The notes under the pieces were generated by a model, which worked only from the letters and a program-made list of their open reading frames with translations, was not told where the DNA came from and ran no database searches. The position numbers were made by a program, and so were the translations under genes. From Nymphaea colorata (lineage: Eukaryota > Streptophyta > Magnoliopsida > Nymphaeales > Nymphaeaceae): DNA of 64,000 bases. Where the stretch lies: positions 12,188,704-12,252,703 of the forward strand of contig NC_045139.1 of NCBI RefSeq assembly GCF_008831285.2. Reading direction: 5' to 3'. Below are positions 43,287 through 53,905 of the stretch, in pieces (within the stretch, counting starts at the first letter, position 1; every line of letters starts with the position of its first letter).

Positions 43287-46200
43287 GCAAACACACACAC
43301 ATATGTGCACATGCATACCTGTTCACTTGATACCACTTGGACGGGTCCAATTTTAACAGAAACATATTTCCCTCTAGCAGATAACTTTTGTCTCACACGA
43401 CCCTGCTCATGGAGAGGAACTGCTAGTCAGCAACACCAACCAATAATTCATTCACAATAATATGCCCTCAAGTATGAAAGACCTGCTAACTCATCAAAGC
43501 TGTTGATAGCAAGCAGTGTAATTAATCGATCATTTTTAATTGGTAGAAAGTGCCTTCATGTATGCCTTTTTACACAAATTACCTGTTTTTTGTATAACCA
43601 CTCTTTAACTGAATAGGGTAACATTTCAGCAGCTGATGCCCAAAGGAAGATCCAGAAGATATCTAATAAAAACTTAAACGAAGGAGAGGCTGAAGACTTC
43701 CAGTCATTATTTTCTTTCCTGGACTCCTGTTCTTTTTTCTCAAAGCTCAGTTCCACTAGAACTTTAATAAAAAAGTTCCTCTATTTATGCAAAGATAGAG
43801 ACAACAGTGGTTCTGAAGTCTAACATACAAGTCCATCAAGAACATGGTGCCAACAGTAAAAATAATGCACCAGTTCAATGTTGCGATATATACTAAATTC
43901 CAAGGCAGGTTACTAAACAAGGATAACTGAATGATTAGCAATACGATTCTACGAAAAGCAAGTAAATTGAGATGATATTGGTGGCTTACATGCATGTGTG
44001 AACCAAGGCCTACCTTTGAAACACAACAAAGGAGAGCAAATAGAAGTTCAAGATGCATCCTGCCTTGATTTCACCGATGCCTTATTAAATGGAATATTCC
44101 TGTTGAACTTCTTATCAACTGTATGGTCATGTTTGTCTTAATCATTTTTGTTCATCTTATTGAAACTTTCCATGCACTTGCTTTACGGAAACATCCCTCT
44201 CAGATGCCAACCAGCTAGGGTTATGTCCCCACACTCTTATTGCAGAAAGAGTGGCCACAAAGACGAATGCACTCAAAAAGGAAAGCAAAACACTGCATAT
44301 TCAGTCATACAAGCCATTAGGAGGTGGCTGGTTTTAAATCTTCCAACAACAGTGAGTTGCATGCAACTAATGGTTGCCAACCAGTCCATTGTGGACCAGT
44401 TAAGGCATTTTCTAGCTTGAGCAGATTTAGCAGATTTAACATACAAAAGCTTTTCAATTCAAGGCAAAAGTTTTAAGTAGAGCTTTTTGTAACAAATAGA
44501 AACACACACATAATACAAAATTTTTGTCATGTTTGAGCCAAAGACAAAAGTTAGACAAAAGCTTTTCTCCTAGCTACCAAAAAGGGTGCAAGGCAACAGC
44601 AGCAAGTTCGAGAACCACATGCAGGTGGAATAAAAAGATATTTTTGACCATATGGACCAACATGTATGCCATTATTGACTCTCATGGGTAAGACATGTAA
44701 AATTCAAGCAGCAAGACATGAATCATGCTTAGAGAGAGAGAGACCTCAGGGATTGGTTTTTGAAGTACTGATTCAACAGCTATCACCATAGCTTGGACAA
44801 AATCATCTCCTCCAGTACCAATTGCCGTAAATCCTCGAACTGTTGGGTATGAGTTCACCTGCAAAAGAAACGAAATAAGAAAACCTTATTTATAATAACT
44901 GACTATGCATCTCCAATTGAAACGAGATGCCAACCAATAAGCTCAATATTCAATATGGCTATGTTTTTCAAAAAGAATTTTGCAGCAAATATTGAGCATA
45001 TGGATATAGTGTTTTATATACTTTAGAAAGAGTTAATTAAGTTGTTATGGTTTTTCTCAACAGAAAAGTTTAATTGAAATATTGGAACCTATGTCACATG
45101 GGTTCATGTGATATGGGCAGGTACCCATGTCGGTATGTGGGGACGGTGAAAGGCTATGTGGGTACGGCTGGGTGCAGCTGTATTTAAACCTTAAAAATTT
45201 ATCTTTTCAAATTTAAGTTTTGCTTTAATTTTGATTTTTCCTTTATTTTTGTTTCCCTTCCACCTAGATTCCATATTTTTCTCCCCCTTTTCTTTAACTT
45301 TGAGAACTTTTGTGTATTATTATATATATAATGTACATATTTATATATATGCTCTGTGGTATCCCTGCACTCATAATTTTCAAAACTGGTGTACCCGTCA
45401 CCCATGTGACCTAGACTGAAACATGACTAACAATGATTATAAATATACACTGAAACACAGGATTCCCCAGAAATACAAACATGCATTAAGGTTTGAGTCT
45501 CAGATCTGGATTCTTGGAACCGAATTTGCAGATATTGTGCAGAAGACACAAATTTTAGACAATACACATACCCAATCTCTGTGTGCATGCGCATGTACGT
45601 TTAAACAGGCCCCAGATACATGGGAGAAGGAACTGCTGATCTATGTAGGAGCCTTGTGACTTGCATGTGAAAAGGAAATCATTCATCCCAGTACTATCCT
45701 CGGGTGCTTAACCTTAAAATTTTGATGGACATAGCATTCACAGAGAAATGCAACTTATAAATGGTTGCATATGTCAATAGAAATAGCACAATTGTGAGAT
45801 GCACCTGATTAAAAATTGTCCAAATTCATGGGGCAAGATAAAGCAAATTATCAAAATAATGACTACTGATCTTAAAATCGAGGTATTGGCTATTTCTTAC
45901 TTGACATAACTGAAGGAGGAAATACAAGGCAAACTAACGTACTAAATGAATATCTAGGGAAGAAAGGAAATAAGGCACCTGCCTCTTCGATGCCCTTCAG
46001 AAAGCAGAGCCTGAGGAGGCACCTCTTAAACCTGAACTATTCCATAGACATGAGGGCAAAGAAGACCCTTCCTAGTGATGAACAGATTAAAACTAAACAT
46101 ATGAAAAAAATAAATAAATCCAAGATGTCACCAGAAAAATGACGATGATCACCCAGATCCAGATGAAACATCTATTCAAAATCTCAGCAAGACAAGTATG

Positions 46201-48080
46201 AAAGTGTTACATGAATAGACTAATTCTATTGTGAAAAAAACACTCAATTAAATGACAGTGTTTTCATTATTGAGGCCTACTCTGTGGCCACCACAACATA
46301 GTTAGGATCTAACAAGTAGTCTGAGTATTCACCGGATGGAGACAGGCACGTACAAGCTCAATATGTTCATCTCCAAAAAAAAGCTTCAGTTATATAGCTT
46401 ATGAGCGTGAAGAAAGGAAAGAAAAAGGCTTATCATGAAATTCAACAGTTAGAAGAAAATTGCCTCTCCCACTACTTTTTACTGGATCCCAGACTTCATA
46501 CCAACCAGTTTCCATTTCCTTTTCATTTCCCTTCAGAGAAGGTAGTTACCATTTACTTGGTAAGTTTGCAAATTCCAAACTATAATATGCAACCATTTTC
46601 ATGTGGTTCAGGTAGCAAAAGAATTCGATGACAGTGACATGAAATTCTTCCACCCCCACTCTCCTCTCCTCCACACGCCCCCCCCCCCACAACAACCCAA
46701 CCCCGTCCTCCCTTTTCTTAGTAAGAGAGTAGTTGTTCTTTATGCAATAGAAGGCTAGGCTTCATAAAGTGGCACAAAGTAAAAGCAACAATCAGATGAA
46801 ATGTTGGCACTGTATCTCAAAACTCACTCCATCACACTATCTCATTCTAAAATTCAATACAACCTTCGCAACCTCGATTAGCTGATACGAGGAAACCTAA
46901 CCACCAAGCTTGCCAGAAATGGTTAGTAAAATTATGAAGCAACTGAATGCTGAAAAGAGTACCTTTTGATCCAAGGCTAACCATTCATCAGTTGCATCAT
47001 CCGTCACTGTGCCTCCAATCACAATATTTGTGGTCTGAGCAACCCTTCCATCTACCTTTGATACCTCTAAAAATCATCACATAAAATCAATTGTCAATTG
47101 CACCAATAGCTTGAAAATTCTTCAGTGATTTAAGACCACATAGTCAAGCAAATTCTGGAGGCTGTTAACAATAATCGAATTCCACTGAAACCAAAAAACA
47201 GCACTACAAATTGGTGTTTCTCCAGGCAACACCACTAAAGAAAAATAGTACCACTAATCACTCCGAGGGTAATGTAAAATCACAGCTGCGTTCTCTATCT
47301 TGCATAATTAGCAGATATTTGGTATTATCAAACCAACATCTGGGAATCAAAAAACGCAATTCCTTACTATTCTTGCATAATGAACACAGTCGCTTCATAA
47401 CAAAACTCAACAGTCCTACAAACCCAGAGTTCTTTACCAATGTCTAACATTTTTGTTCACATTCATGCCATTGTAATGAACACAAGTTCGTCTCTTCATA
47501 ACAAAATTCAGCAGTCCAAGAAACCCGGAGTTCTTTACCAATGTTTGTTGACATTGATACCACTGGAATAAATGTTTGCAAATCCAATAACACCAACAAT
47601 TCACATTCAATCGAAGTGCTAAAAGGAGGAGGACAACGGAAACCGACATCCTACATCACAAAACGTTAATCTAACAGACCAACAATTGATAAACTCCCAC
47701 GAAACCGAATCAATCAAATTGTTGAAGCACTCAGAAAAAATAACACAGGTACCATCTAAAAGACAAAGCACATGACAGGTTGAGACTGAGAGAGTTTAAT
47801 AATTACCGGATATGGCTTTGAGAATGGCTTCTTGGGGAGGGCCCTGCTCATCCTGAGACGGATCAATGGACGAGTTATCTTCAGCAGAGCACCTCAAATG
47901 GAACCTGCGAGCGGCCCGGGAGGAAACTCTGAGTGTCGGAGACATCGACAACGGCCGAAACGGCGACCCGATATTAGAAACCGTGGGAGGGCGAAAAGGA
48001 AGCACCGCCCGTGAAGATGATGGTGCTTCTGGGCAGAGGAAAAGAAAGAGGGAGCGTAGAGTGATGGTGGCACACGCCAT
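43113..48080 (-). CDS. DUF493/UPF0250 (YbeD-like) protein, plastid-targeted, 5 exons
   Basis: Exons on the - strand: 48080-47807, 47066-46963, 44858-44745, 43402-43319 and 43169-43113, all with GT-AG introns and phases that join to a 210-aa product. The start is the only in-frame atg upstream. Residues 1-62 are rich in Ser, Arg, Pro and Ala with few acids (ending FHLRCSAED), a typical chloroplast transit peptide. Then come TTNIVIGGTVTDDATDEWLA, a YPTVRGFTAIGTGGDDFV stretch, AMVIAVESVL, LSARGKYVSVKIGPVQVV and SSEQVQAVYNAMRRDDRMKY, ending FL. The last ~85 residues follow the bacterial YbeD pattern (GxGxxxxxFV...; S-xGxYxSVxI...; hxxhYxxhxxxxxhxxhL), a ferredoxin-like fold. Function is unknown; a small-molecule or regulatory role has been suggested for related folds. 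Introns hold a microsatellite and a MITE. Intact and probably expressed. Confidence 0.88.
43251..43300. repeat. (TC)n and (AC)n microsatellites in the last-but-one intron region
   Basis: About 16 TC units (43251-43283) and five AC units (from 43290), 20-70 bp beyond the splice donor of exon 4 in the DUF493 gene. Confidence 0.9.
45093..45410 (+). mobile_element. MITE related to the gtcacacgga family, copy 3, in an intron
   Basis: Starts gtcacatgggttcatgtgat and ends acccgtcacccatgtgac. The termini are a diverged version of copies 1 and 2; the interior differs and includes a TATA microsatellite (45321-45350). It lies in the second intron of the DUF493 gene. Confidence 0.6.
46678..46689. repeat. 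12-base C homopolymer
   Basis: A run of 12 C within a C/T-rich intron segment of the DUF493 gene. Confidence 0.9.
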
Positions 48081-48839
48081 GTTTTTAGTTTTCTCTCTTT
48101 CCTTCTTCGAGATTAAACTTTGGTGGTCTTCTTCAAACTTGGAAATTATACAATTCGGAGTTCCTCCGGGGCCAGATGACCAGCTTCCATCCCCCCCCCT
48201 CTCTCACTCTCAGTTGTGTGTGACCATCTGCGTCAGGAGGAACTAGATACGCACCAAGTGCCAAATCTCTTTGTTCCGGTGGAAATGGAGAAGATGCAGT
48301 CAGAGTAGAGAGAGAAACCTTCACAATGATGTTGGGCAACGTGTGTGGAGAAGGAAGGCTCCCTCCCCTCCAAATATCCTGTATCTTGGCTCGTGCTCAT
48401 ATTTAAGAGGATTTTCTTAGAAAAATAACTTTACCTGTAAAAGCGAACGTAATTATTAGAACGGAATCACATCTGGCATAATTTCTCAATATCATGTTAG
48501 CAAAATTAAATTCTGACAAAAACACGAGTCTCGAAATAATTTTTGTTCTTTCTTTTACTAAAAGATTAGAATACTGTTGTTTCTCAAAAAAAAATCTCAA
48601 GTCTTCTACAACTGGAAAGTGTGTTTTAAGTTAGTAACTGGGATCAAGGAAAAAATCTTACCGTATTTCAGACGAATTCAGATCAGCTACATTTGGTTTT
48701 ATCAGCGTTGTTGGTGTACAAATAAAAAAACTTTAAGTATGGTGAATGGGGCAGCAAAGCACTTTATATGTTATGGTCCCTAACACAGAACCCTGTAAAG
48801 GCAAAAATGGAATGAAAAAAGAAAAAAAAACACCCCCCA
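48081..48839. other. Upstream region of the DUF493 gene
   Basis: The - strand 5' UTR and promoter should lie here. The reverse of 48060-48140 is pyrimidine-poor and A-rich. No clear TATA box. Two + strand frames (126 and 68 codons) are antisense to exon 1 or random. Confidence 0.35.
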
Positions 48840-49145
48840 AAATGACAAACCCGTAGCTGCACAAAAGTCGAGTGGAGTCCAGCTCGGTCAGGTTGACTAG
48901 ACTTGATTCTTAACTTGCTCAGCTCGAGCTTAAATCGAGCTGTACAAGGTCAGCTTGAGTTCAGCTCGACAAACTGAGTCCGGCTAGAGCTTGACTCGTT
49001 TAAGCTCATTTACCAACTCATTCTTTGACTTGATCATGTAAATGAGTTTACTCTAGTTTAATGAGTCAAGTTTATGAAACTCGAATTTGACTCGTTTACA
49101 AGCTTGAGTTTTCAGTTAAGTTTGAACTCCACGTGTTTACCATTT
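48840..49145. repeat. Partial relative of the ctcgag-rich MITE at 51489
   Basis: A 300-bp stretch dense in cagctcgagctt, gactcgttta and tgagtcaag words, matching the internal style of the 51489-52013 element. It lacks clear terminal repeats and is probably a truncated or diverged copy. Confidence 0.5.
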
Positions 49146-49858
49146 GGCAACATTACATGGGAAAAAGCTCTAAAAGGGGCAGTGACTTGATCTTGTCCAA
49201 TGTGAGAGACTATCTAGAAACCTCCTACAAATTCAGGAGTGTCTACCAATTACTTGATGGAGCTCAAGACAAGATGAGTCGTTAATGGCTGAGGGCAAAG
49301 AGCTAAGCTCTTGCCATCTCAACGTCGATGATAAATACCTTTTTTTTATAGCACTATACACACTTCTTATGAATGGACGTTCCAGCATGCCTGCTCAGTG
49401 GAAGATGAAGCAGACGGTAGACATAGAATGTGATCTTTGAAGAACAAATAAGGGCATTACGTTCATATCCCTTTGCGCTAAGGTCAGGCCTCACCGTTCG
49501 CTGGAACATAGCGTTTGTAGTTCTGCCAATCAAACGACCTTTAAAGTTTCCCTAATCAGGTGAACCGAGCTTTTGTAGTTAGTCCAAAGATAAACCAATT
49601 AAATGATAATTAGTCCCTTTTAAACAAGTAAAATCAATGTCAAGAAACGTCCATTGAAGTGTTAGTTTCCAGATAACCAGACAAAAATTCAAGTTCCAGC
49701 GTTTGTAGCTTTGTGATAGCAAGTTTAGCTTAAATTTGGCTTACAGTGACTGCAATTTGAATTTTTTTTTATCATTTTTTCAGTTTGATTTTTCTGAACA
49801 AACTTGATTAGGCGCCTCAACCCAGCTGGACGCTCTAAGAGGCATTAGATGACAGTCC
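49146..49858. other. Intergenic stretch, nothing recognised
   Basis: No coding signals, repeats or RNA genes were seen. Confidence 0.35.
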
Positions 49859-50095
49859 AAAACCAAGTTTTAGAAGCAAAACCTGGTTTTGCCTGTAAAA
49901 TTCTATTTTACACATGCATGAATGACAACAAAATTGGGTTTCGTCAAAACCATGTTTTGATCAAGCCTAGTTGTCACAAAAAGGCCTGAAAAACCTGCCT
50001 CCCCTAAGGTTTTTCAGGCCAAACTGATTTTTGCCCCTCTCCAAGCTTTTATATTGTCATCCCAACATGCAAACCAGGTTTTAAAACTGGTTTTT
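49859..50095. mobile_element. Foldback element with nested palindromes
   Basis: The ends are roughly complementary (aaaaccaagttttag...aaaacctgg against aaaccaggttttaaaactgg...). The middle has a perfect 14-bp stem: ggcctgaaaaacct at 49983-49996 and aggtttttcaggcc at 50007-50020, with a 10-nt loop. It is probably a small foldback MITE. Confidence 0.55.
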
Positions 50096-50165
50096 AATAG
50101 GTACTCCCAAAACCAAATTTATTTGCTATGAGAGCTAATGGTAAATGCTTCCTACAGTTTGGCTA

Positions 50166-50630
50166 TGTAATGCTCCAAATGTTTAGTTTCTATTGAAGAT
50201 TGTGAGGAAACTTCAAGGGTTTATAAAGAGAGTCATTAATGAGATGATTGTGGTTCTTAGCCTTTTTGAAGATGAAGCCAAAATTGCTAGGAGGTGGGTT
50301 GAAATCCGTCAAACCAGGGGTCCGAGCTCAGGAGTGGGTCGGTTTGTTACAGTGGTATCAGAGCCAGTTCAACACTCGGACTTGGAGTCCCACACTCGCG
50401 GATGCGTGTGCCTTAAGGGGGTGAATTGTAATGCCCCAAATGTTTAGTCCTGTATTGAAGATTGTGGGGATACTTCAAGGGTTTATAAAAGGCATCATTA
50501 ATGAGATGATTGTCTTGGTTCTTAGCCTTTTTTTATGCTGAAGCCGAAATTGCTAAGGGGTGGGTTGGGCCCCTCTCAAACTAGGGGCCTGAACCCAGGA
50601 GTGAGTTAGGGGCCTGAACCCAGGAGTGAG
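50166..50630 (+). mobile_element. TRIM-2: miniature LTR retrotransposon with intact primer binding site
   Basis: LTR1 is 50166-50351 (tgtaatgctccaaatg ... ggtttgttaca). It is followed after one base by tggtatcagagc (50353-50364), an exact match to the initiator tRNA-Met primer site used by many plant retroelements. The polypurine word cttaaggggg is followed by LTR2 from 50427 (tgtaatgccccaaatg). The internal part is about 75 bp, with no coding capacity. LTR2 lacks its usual last bases and instead has a tandem duplication of a 26-bp word (aggggcctgaacccaggag). Same family as TRIM-1. Confidence 0.88.
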
Positions 50631-51488
50631 TTTAACTAAGAATATAAAATTCAATGATGAAAAGCATCTTTCTTTAGAACAAAGCTGACTAAAGCAATGG
50701 AAAACTTAAGAAAAAGCTACTTCAGCCAGTGTATTACCATACGAATGGGATTTTGAACTTAGATAATTTTCTTTTAGCATGGGCACACTAGTCTTTTCTT
50801 GCAGTTTCTCAGCGTTCTTATGTTTTTTCATTTTCTTTAAGGAGAACAAAAACAGATATGTTATATACCCAAAACACATGGCCTATAAAAATTAGATAAC
50901 AAATGTTTTAATAGTTAACACTCTTCATTAGCTAGTGAATCTCAATTTGTGGGTATGGTGTAACGCCTTAGACTATGGGTGCTTTTTGAGCCTATACCTT
51001 TATATTCTCAAGCTACATGTTAGAACGGTTGACTTTCTAGTGGATTAGAGTAACCAAGTGAGGCTGGTAAGGTTGGATAGAGCTTGCAACCAGCTCCCCA
51101 AGGATATTAACTCTGCTGAAATTGGACTACTGATGGCGAAGAATGGCCTATGGAAATCTGAGTTCCTTTTGAAAATTCTAGAAAATTTAAATGTAGTTTT
51201 TAAGAACTGAGGAGCTGCTTATCTGTAAATGCAGAGTTACTCTTAAAAATTTTTAACTAGAAGTTAGTAGATGGATTAGTAAATTGGTTAAGCAGGGGAT
51301 TTTAAACAAGATTAAGATATACTTAAATGTGTGATTTAAGTATATATTAACCTTAATTAATATGGTTTTAATTTAAACTAATCCATGATTAAAGGTTACT
51401 AACTATCTTTGAGTTTAAATGTAAATAGCTTAAAAATTAGAGAAAAATTTTAAAAAAAAGTTAAAGGGGAGATCAAGCTTTGCTCGAC
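50631..51488. other. Intergenic stretch, nothing recognised
   Basis: AT-rich, no coding signal. A run of ttaa-rich words around 51310-51420 has no clear repeat unit. Confidence 0.35.
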
Positions 51489-52013
51489 CTAGGGCTGCTC
51501 ATGAGCCAAGTCGAACCGGCTCTAACTCAGCTCGAGTGTCCTAAACAAAACTTGAGCTTGGATCGAGCTGGAGTAAACTTGCGATTCATTAGCCACAGCT
51601 TGGCTAGACTTGGCTCAAATTCTAAAAGCTCAAACTCAGCTCGATTCTGCTCGAGGCAGGGTTTAGCTGGGGTGGAGCTGAGTATTTCTTTAAAAAATTT
51701 AAGCTTTTAAAGAAAATGGCAGCATGAAGATTGGAGCCATGAACCTTGCACCTACAATCTATGCAGACATCCATTTGAACAATCTAATTTTTTGTGACAA
51801 TATTATGAGACGAATTATATATATATATATATATATACCTTTTTCACGCTTAACCATGCAAAGCCCGCTTAACTCGAACTGGACTCATTTATGTGATCGA
51901 GTTCATTCTTAACTCGAACTTGACTCATTTATTAAATGAGTCGAGCTCAAGACAAGTTTATCGAGCAAGTTCGAGCTGAGCTCAAGTTAGCTTGACTCAT
52001 TGTACAGCCCTAG
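51489..52013. mobile_element. 525-bp MITE with ctagggctg / cagccctag ends
   Basis: Starts ctagggctgctcatgagcca and ends tgactcattgtacagcccta g. The terminal 20 bases are inverted repeats with a few mismatches. Flanking ctcgac (51483-51488) and ctcgat (52014-52019) could be a 6-bp target duplication with one change. The interior is dense in gagctcgag and ttgactcat words. A (TA)n run sits at 51816-51837. Confidence 0.65.
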
Positions 52014-52081
52014 CTCGATCCTCATTTCAAAACATAAAAAAAGAGAGATAAAGAAAGGGAAAAAGATAGAGAAGGGAAAGG

Positions 52082-52084
<3 letters not shown>

Positions 52085-52127
<43 letters not shown>
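52085..52127. repeat. (GA)n microsatellite
   Basis: About 21 uninterrupted AG units in a purine-rich context. Confidence 0.95.
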
Positions 52128-52129
<2 letters not shown>

Positions 52130-53389
52130 CTCTGGCTGAGCGATAGGGTCTATCCGGTGATCCTTGGAGAGACTTTTTTCTAACACATTCATTGATCGAA
52201 ATCATCGTTTATTTCAAGTATGGCATGCCTGAGGTTCTCAATGTTTGTTTTTTGATTGATTTAAAACCATTGGACGTGTAATTTTGAGCCATAATTTATG
52301 AATGGCATATTTTTCTAGTCTCTATCTATTGACATTTTTTATTTGACTAAAAACATGCAATTCATAGATTTTACAAACCCTAAACCAGCCAGTTTATGAA
52401 ATAGCCCTCTAGGCTTGTTTTTCCAGAATTAGCCAAGTGCAAAGCGAATAACTACTGAAAGCATCTAAGTAGTAAGCCCGCCCCAAGATGACTCCTATTC
52501 TTGGCATGGTCTGGCAATCAGACGCCTAGGCAGCTGCCTGCTTTAGATCAGACTTATGATCCAATATGCTGTTCCACACATTCTACCATTGACCTCATGG
52601 ACGTGTTTTACGTGTCAAAAAGACAGTAGATAGTTCTGTAAGTTTTTAAATTGGACGAGCCATTTTTCCGGTGATTGGCAGCTAACCATGGCCGGTTAGC
52701 ACCAGCCATGGCCGAGCTATGGCTACCCCCGTTTAGGCCATAGCTTGCGAGTGGCTAGGTACTACCGTTGGTGATAGGCTCTGACTTGTTTTTTGACTTC
52801 TTGAGGTGTGCCCATGATCATGCCCATTTAGGGCTTGTTGTGTGTTGTAGATACCCCAAATTTATCATAAATTAAAATAATCGTTTTTCCCTTTTCAATG
52901 TAATTTCAAATTATTTTTCAAAGCAAGATTTCAATGGTTAGTGTCTCTAAGAACTTCATTCAGGAACCATGGATCTAGACATAAAACACGTAGTTATTAT
53001 CATCATGTCAAATGATCATCTTGCCACTAAATAGCAAAAGTTCCTGTATACCCTGGTAAAATAAACCCAAATATGGTACTTCTTAGCTTCACAAGTCTAT
53101 GAGGGTAAAATCAGCTCATTAGCTCTTTGACCAGCTTAAGTCAGCTCACCTGAGCTCAAGTAAGACCATTGGAACCTAAAACTAAAATCTTTTGCTTGTC
53201 TGTGTATCCCTAAGTCCAACCAAGTTCATAATGGGCTTATTTAGTACAAATAAAGTATTATTTCACTTATTTCGAGTTACTAAACAAAAATTTGAGTTTT
53301 AGTGGTACTCACAGGTTTCCACCACTAGGTCATTTTCTCTCCTATTTAGTAGGATCCAAACTGACTTTCAATCCAGCTGGGTTCGAGTC
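52128..53389. other. Intergenic stretch, nothing recognised
   Basis: No coding signal. A short palindromic stretch of ccatggcc words lies near 52688-52720. Confidence 0.35.
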
Positions 53390-53905
53390 AGCTCGAACTG
53401 AGTTAAGATCATTTTTATCATGTGTAAATCAATCTTCCCTTAGTTTGGTTTGAGCTCATTTATCCTGGTTTGAGTTCAAATTCAGTTTGAAAAGACATGA
53501 AACTCAATCTCTCTTTTTTTAGGGGTTTGAGCTGAAAGCACAATCTAATAGATAACTTGAAACTGAGATAAGATCATGTTTATATATCTAAATCAATCTT
53601 TCCTTAGTTCAGTTTGAGTTCGTTCATCTCAGTTTGTGCTCAATTTAGTTTTGAAGGTCTTAGAGCTCACTCTATCTCCTATTTTTCTAGGGTCTGAGTT
53701 AATTTTGAGCTCAACATGATAGAGTGAGCTGAAATTGAGTTAGAATTATGTTTGTCATATATAAATCCATCTTTTCTTCGTCTAGATTGAGTTTTGAGTT
53801 CATTCATACTAATTTGAGTCCAATTCTATTCTCAAGGATCAAGAGCTCATTCCTGACACTTGCTACACTATATAAACAATTGTCGAGCTTAATTAGGTTA
53901 AATCA
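53390..53905. repeat. ~168-bp tandem repeat, three degenerate copies
   Basis: The marker word aatcaatctt(t)cc occurs at 53427, 53591 and 53763 (diverged), giving periods of 164 and 172 bp. Copies share gttagaatcatgtttatcat, ttgagttcattcat and agagctcactctatct-like blocks. Confidence 0.65.

Noticed and set aside
44148-44420. 90-codon frame with CRKSGHKDEC, like a zinc knuckle
   Set aside because: Lies in an intron of the DUF493 gene; a lone CX2H-like pattern without other Gag motifs is not enough.
47832-48246. + strand frames of 60 and 126 codons
   Set aside because: Antisense to the transit-peptide exon of the DUF493 gene.
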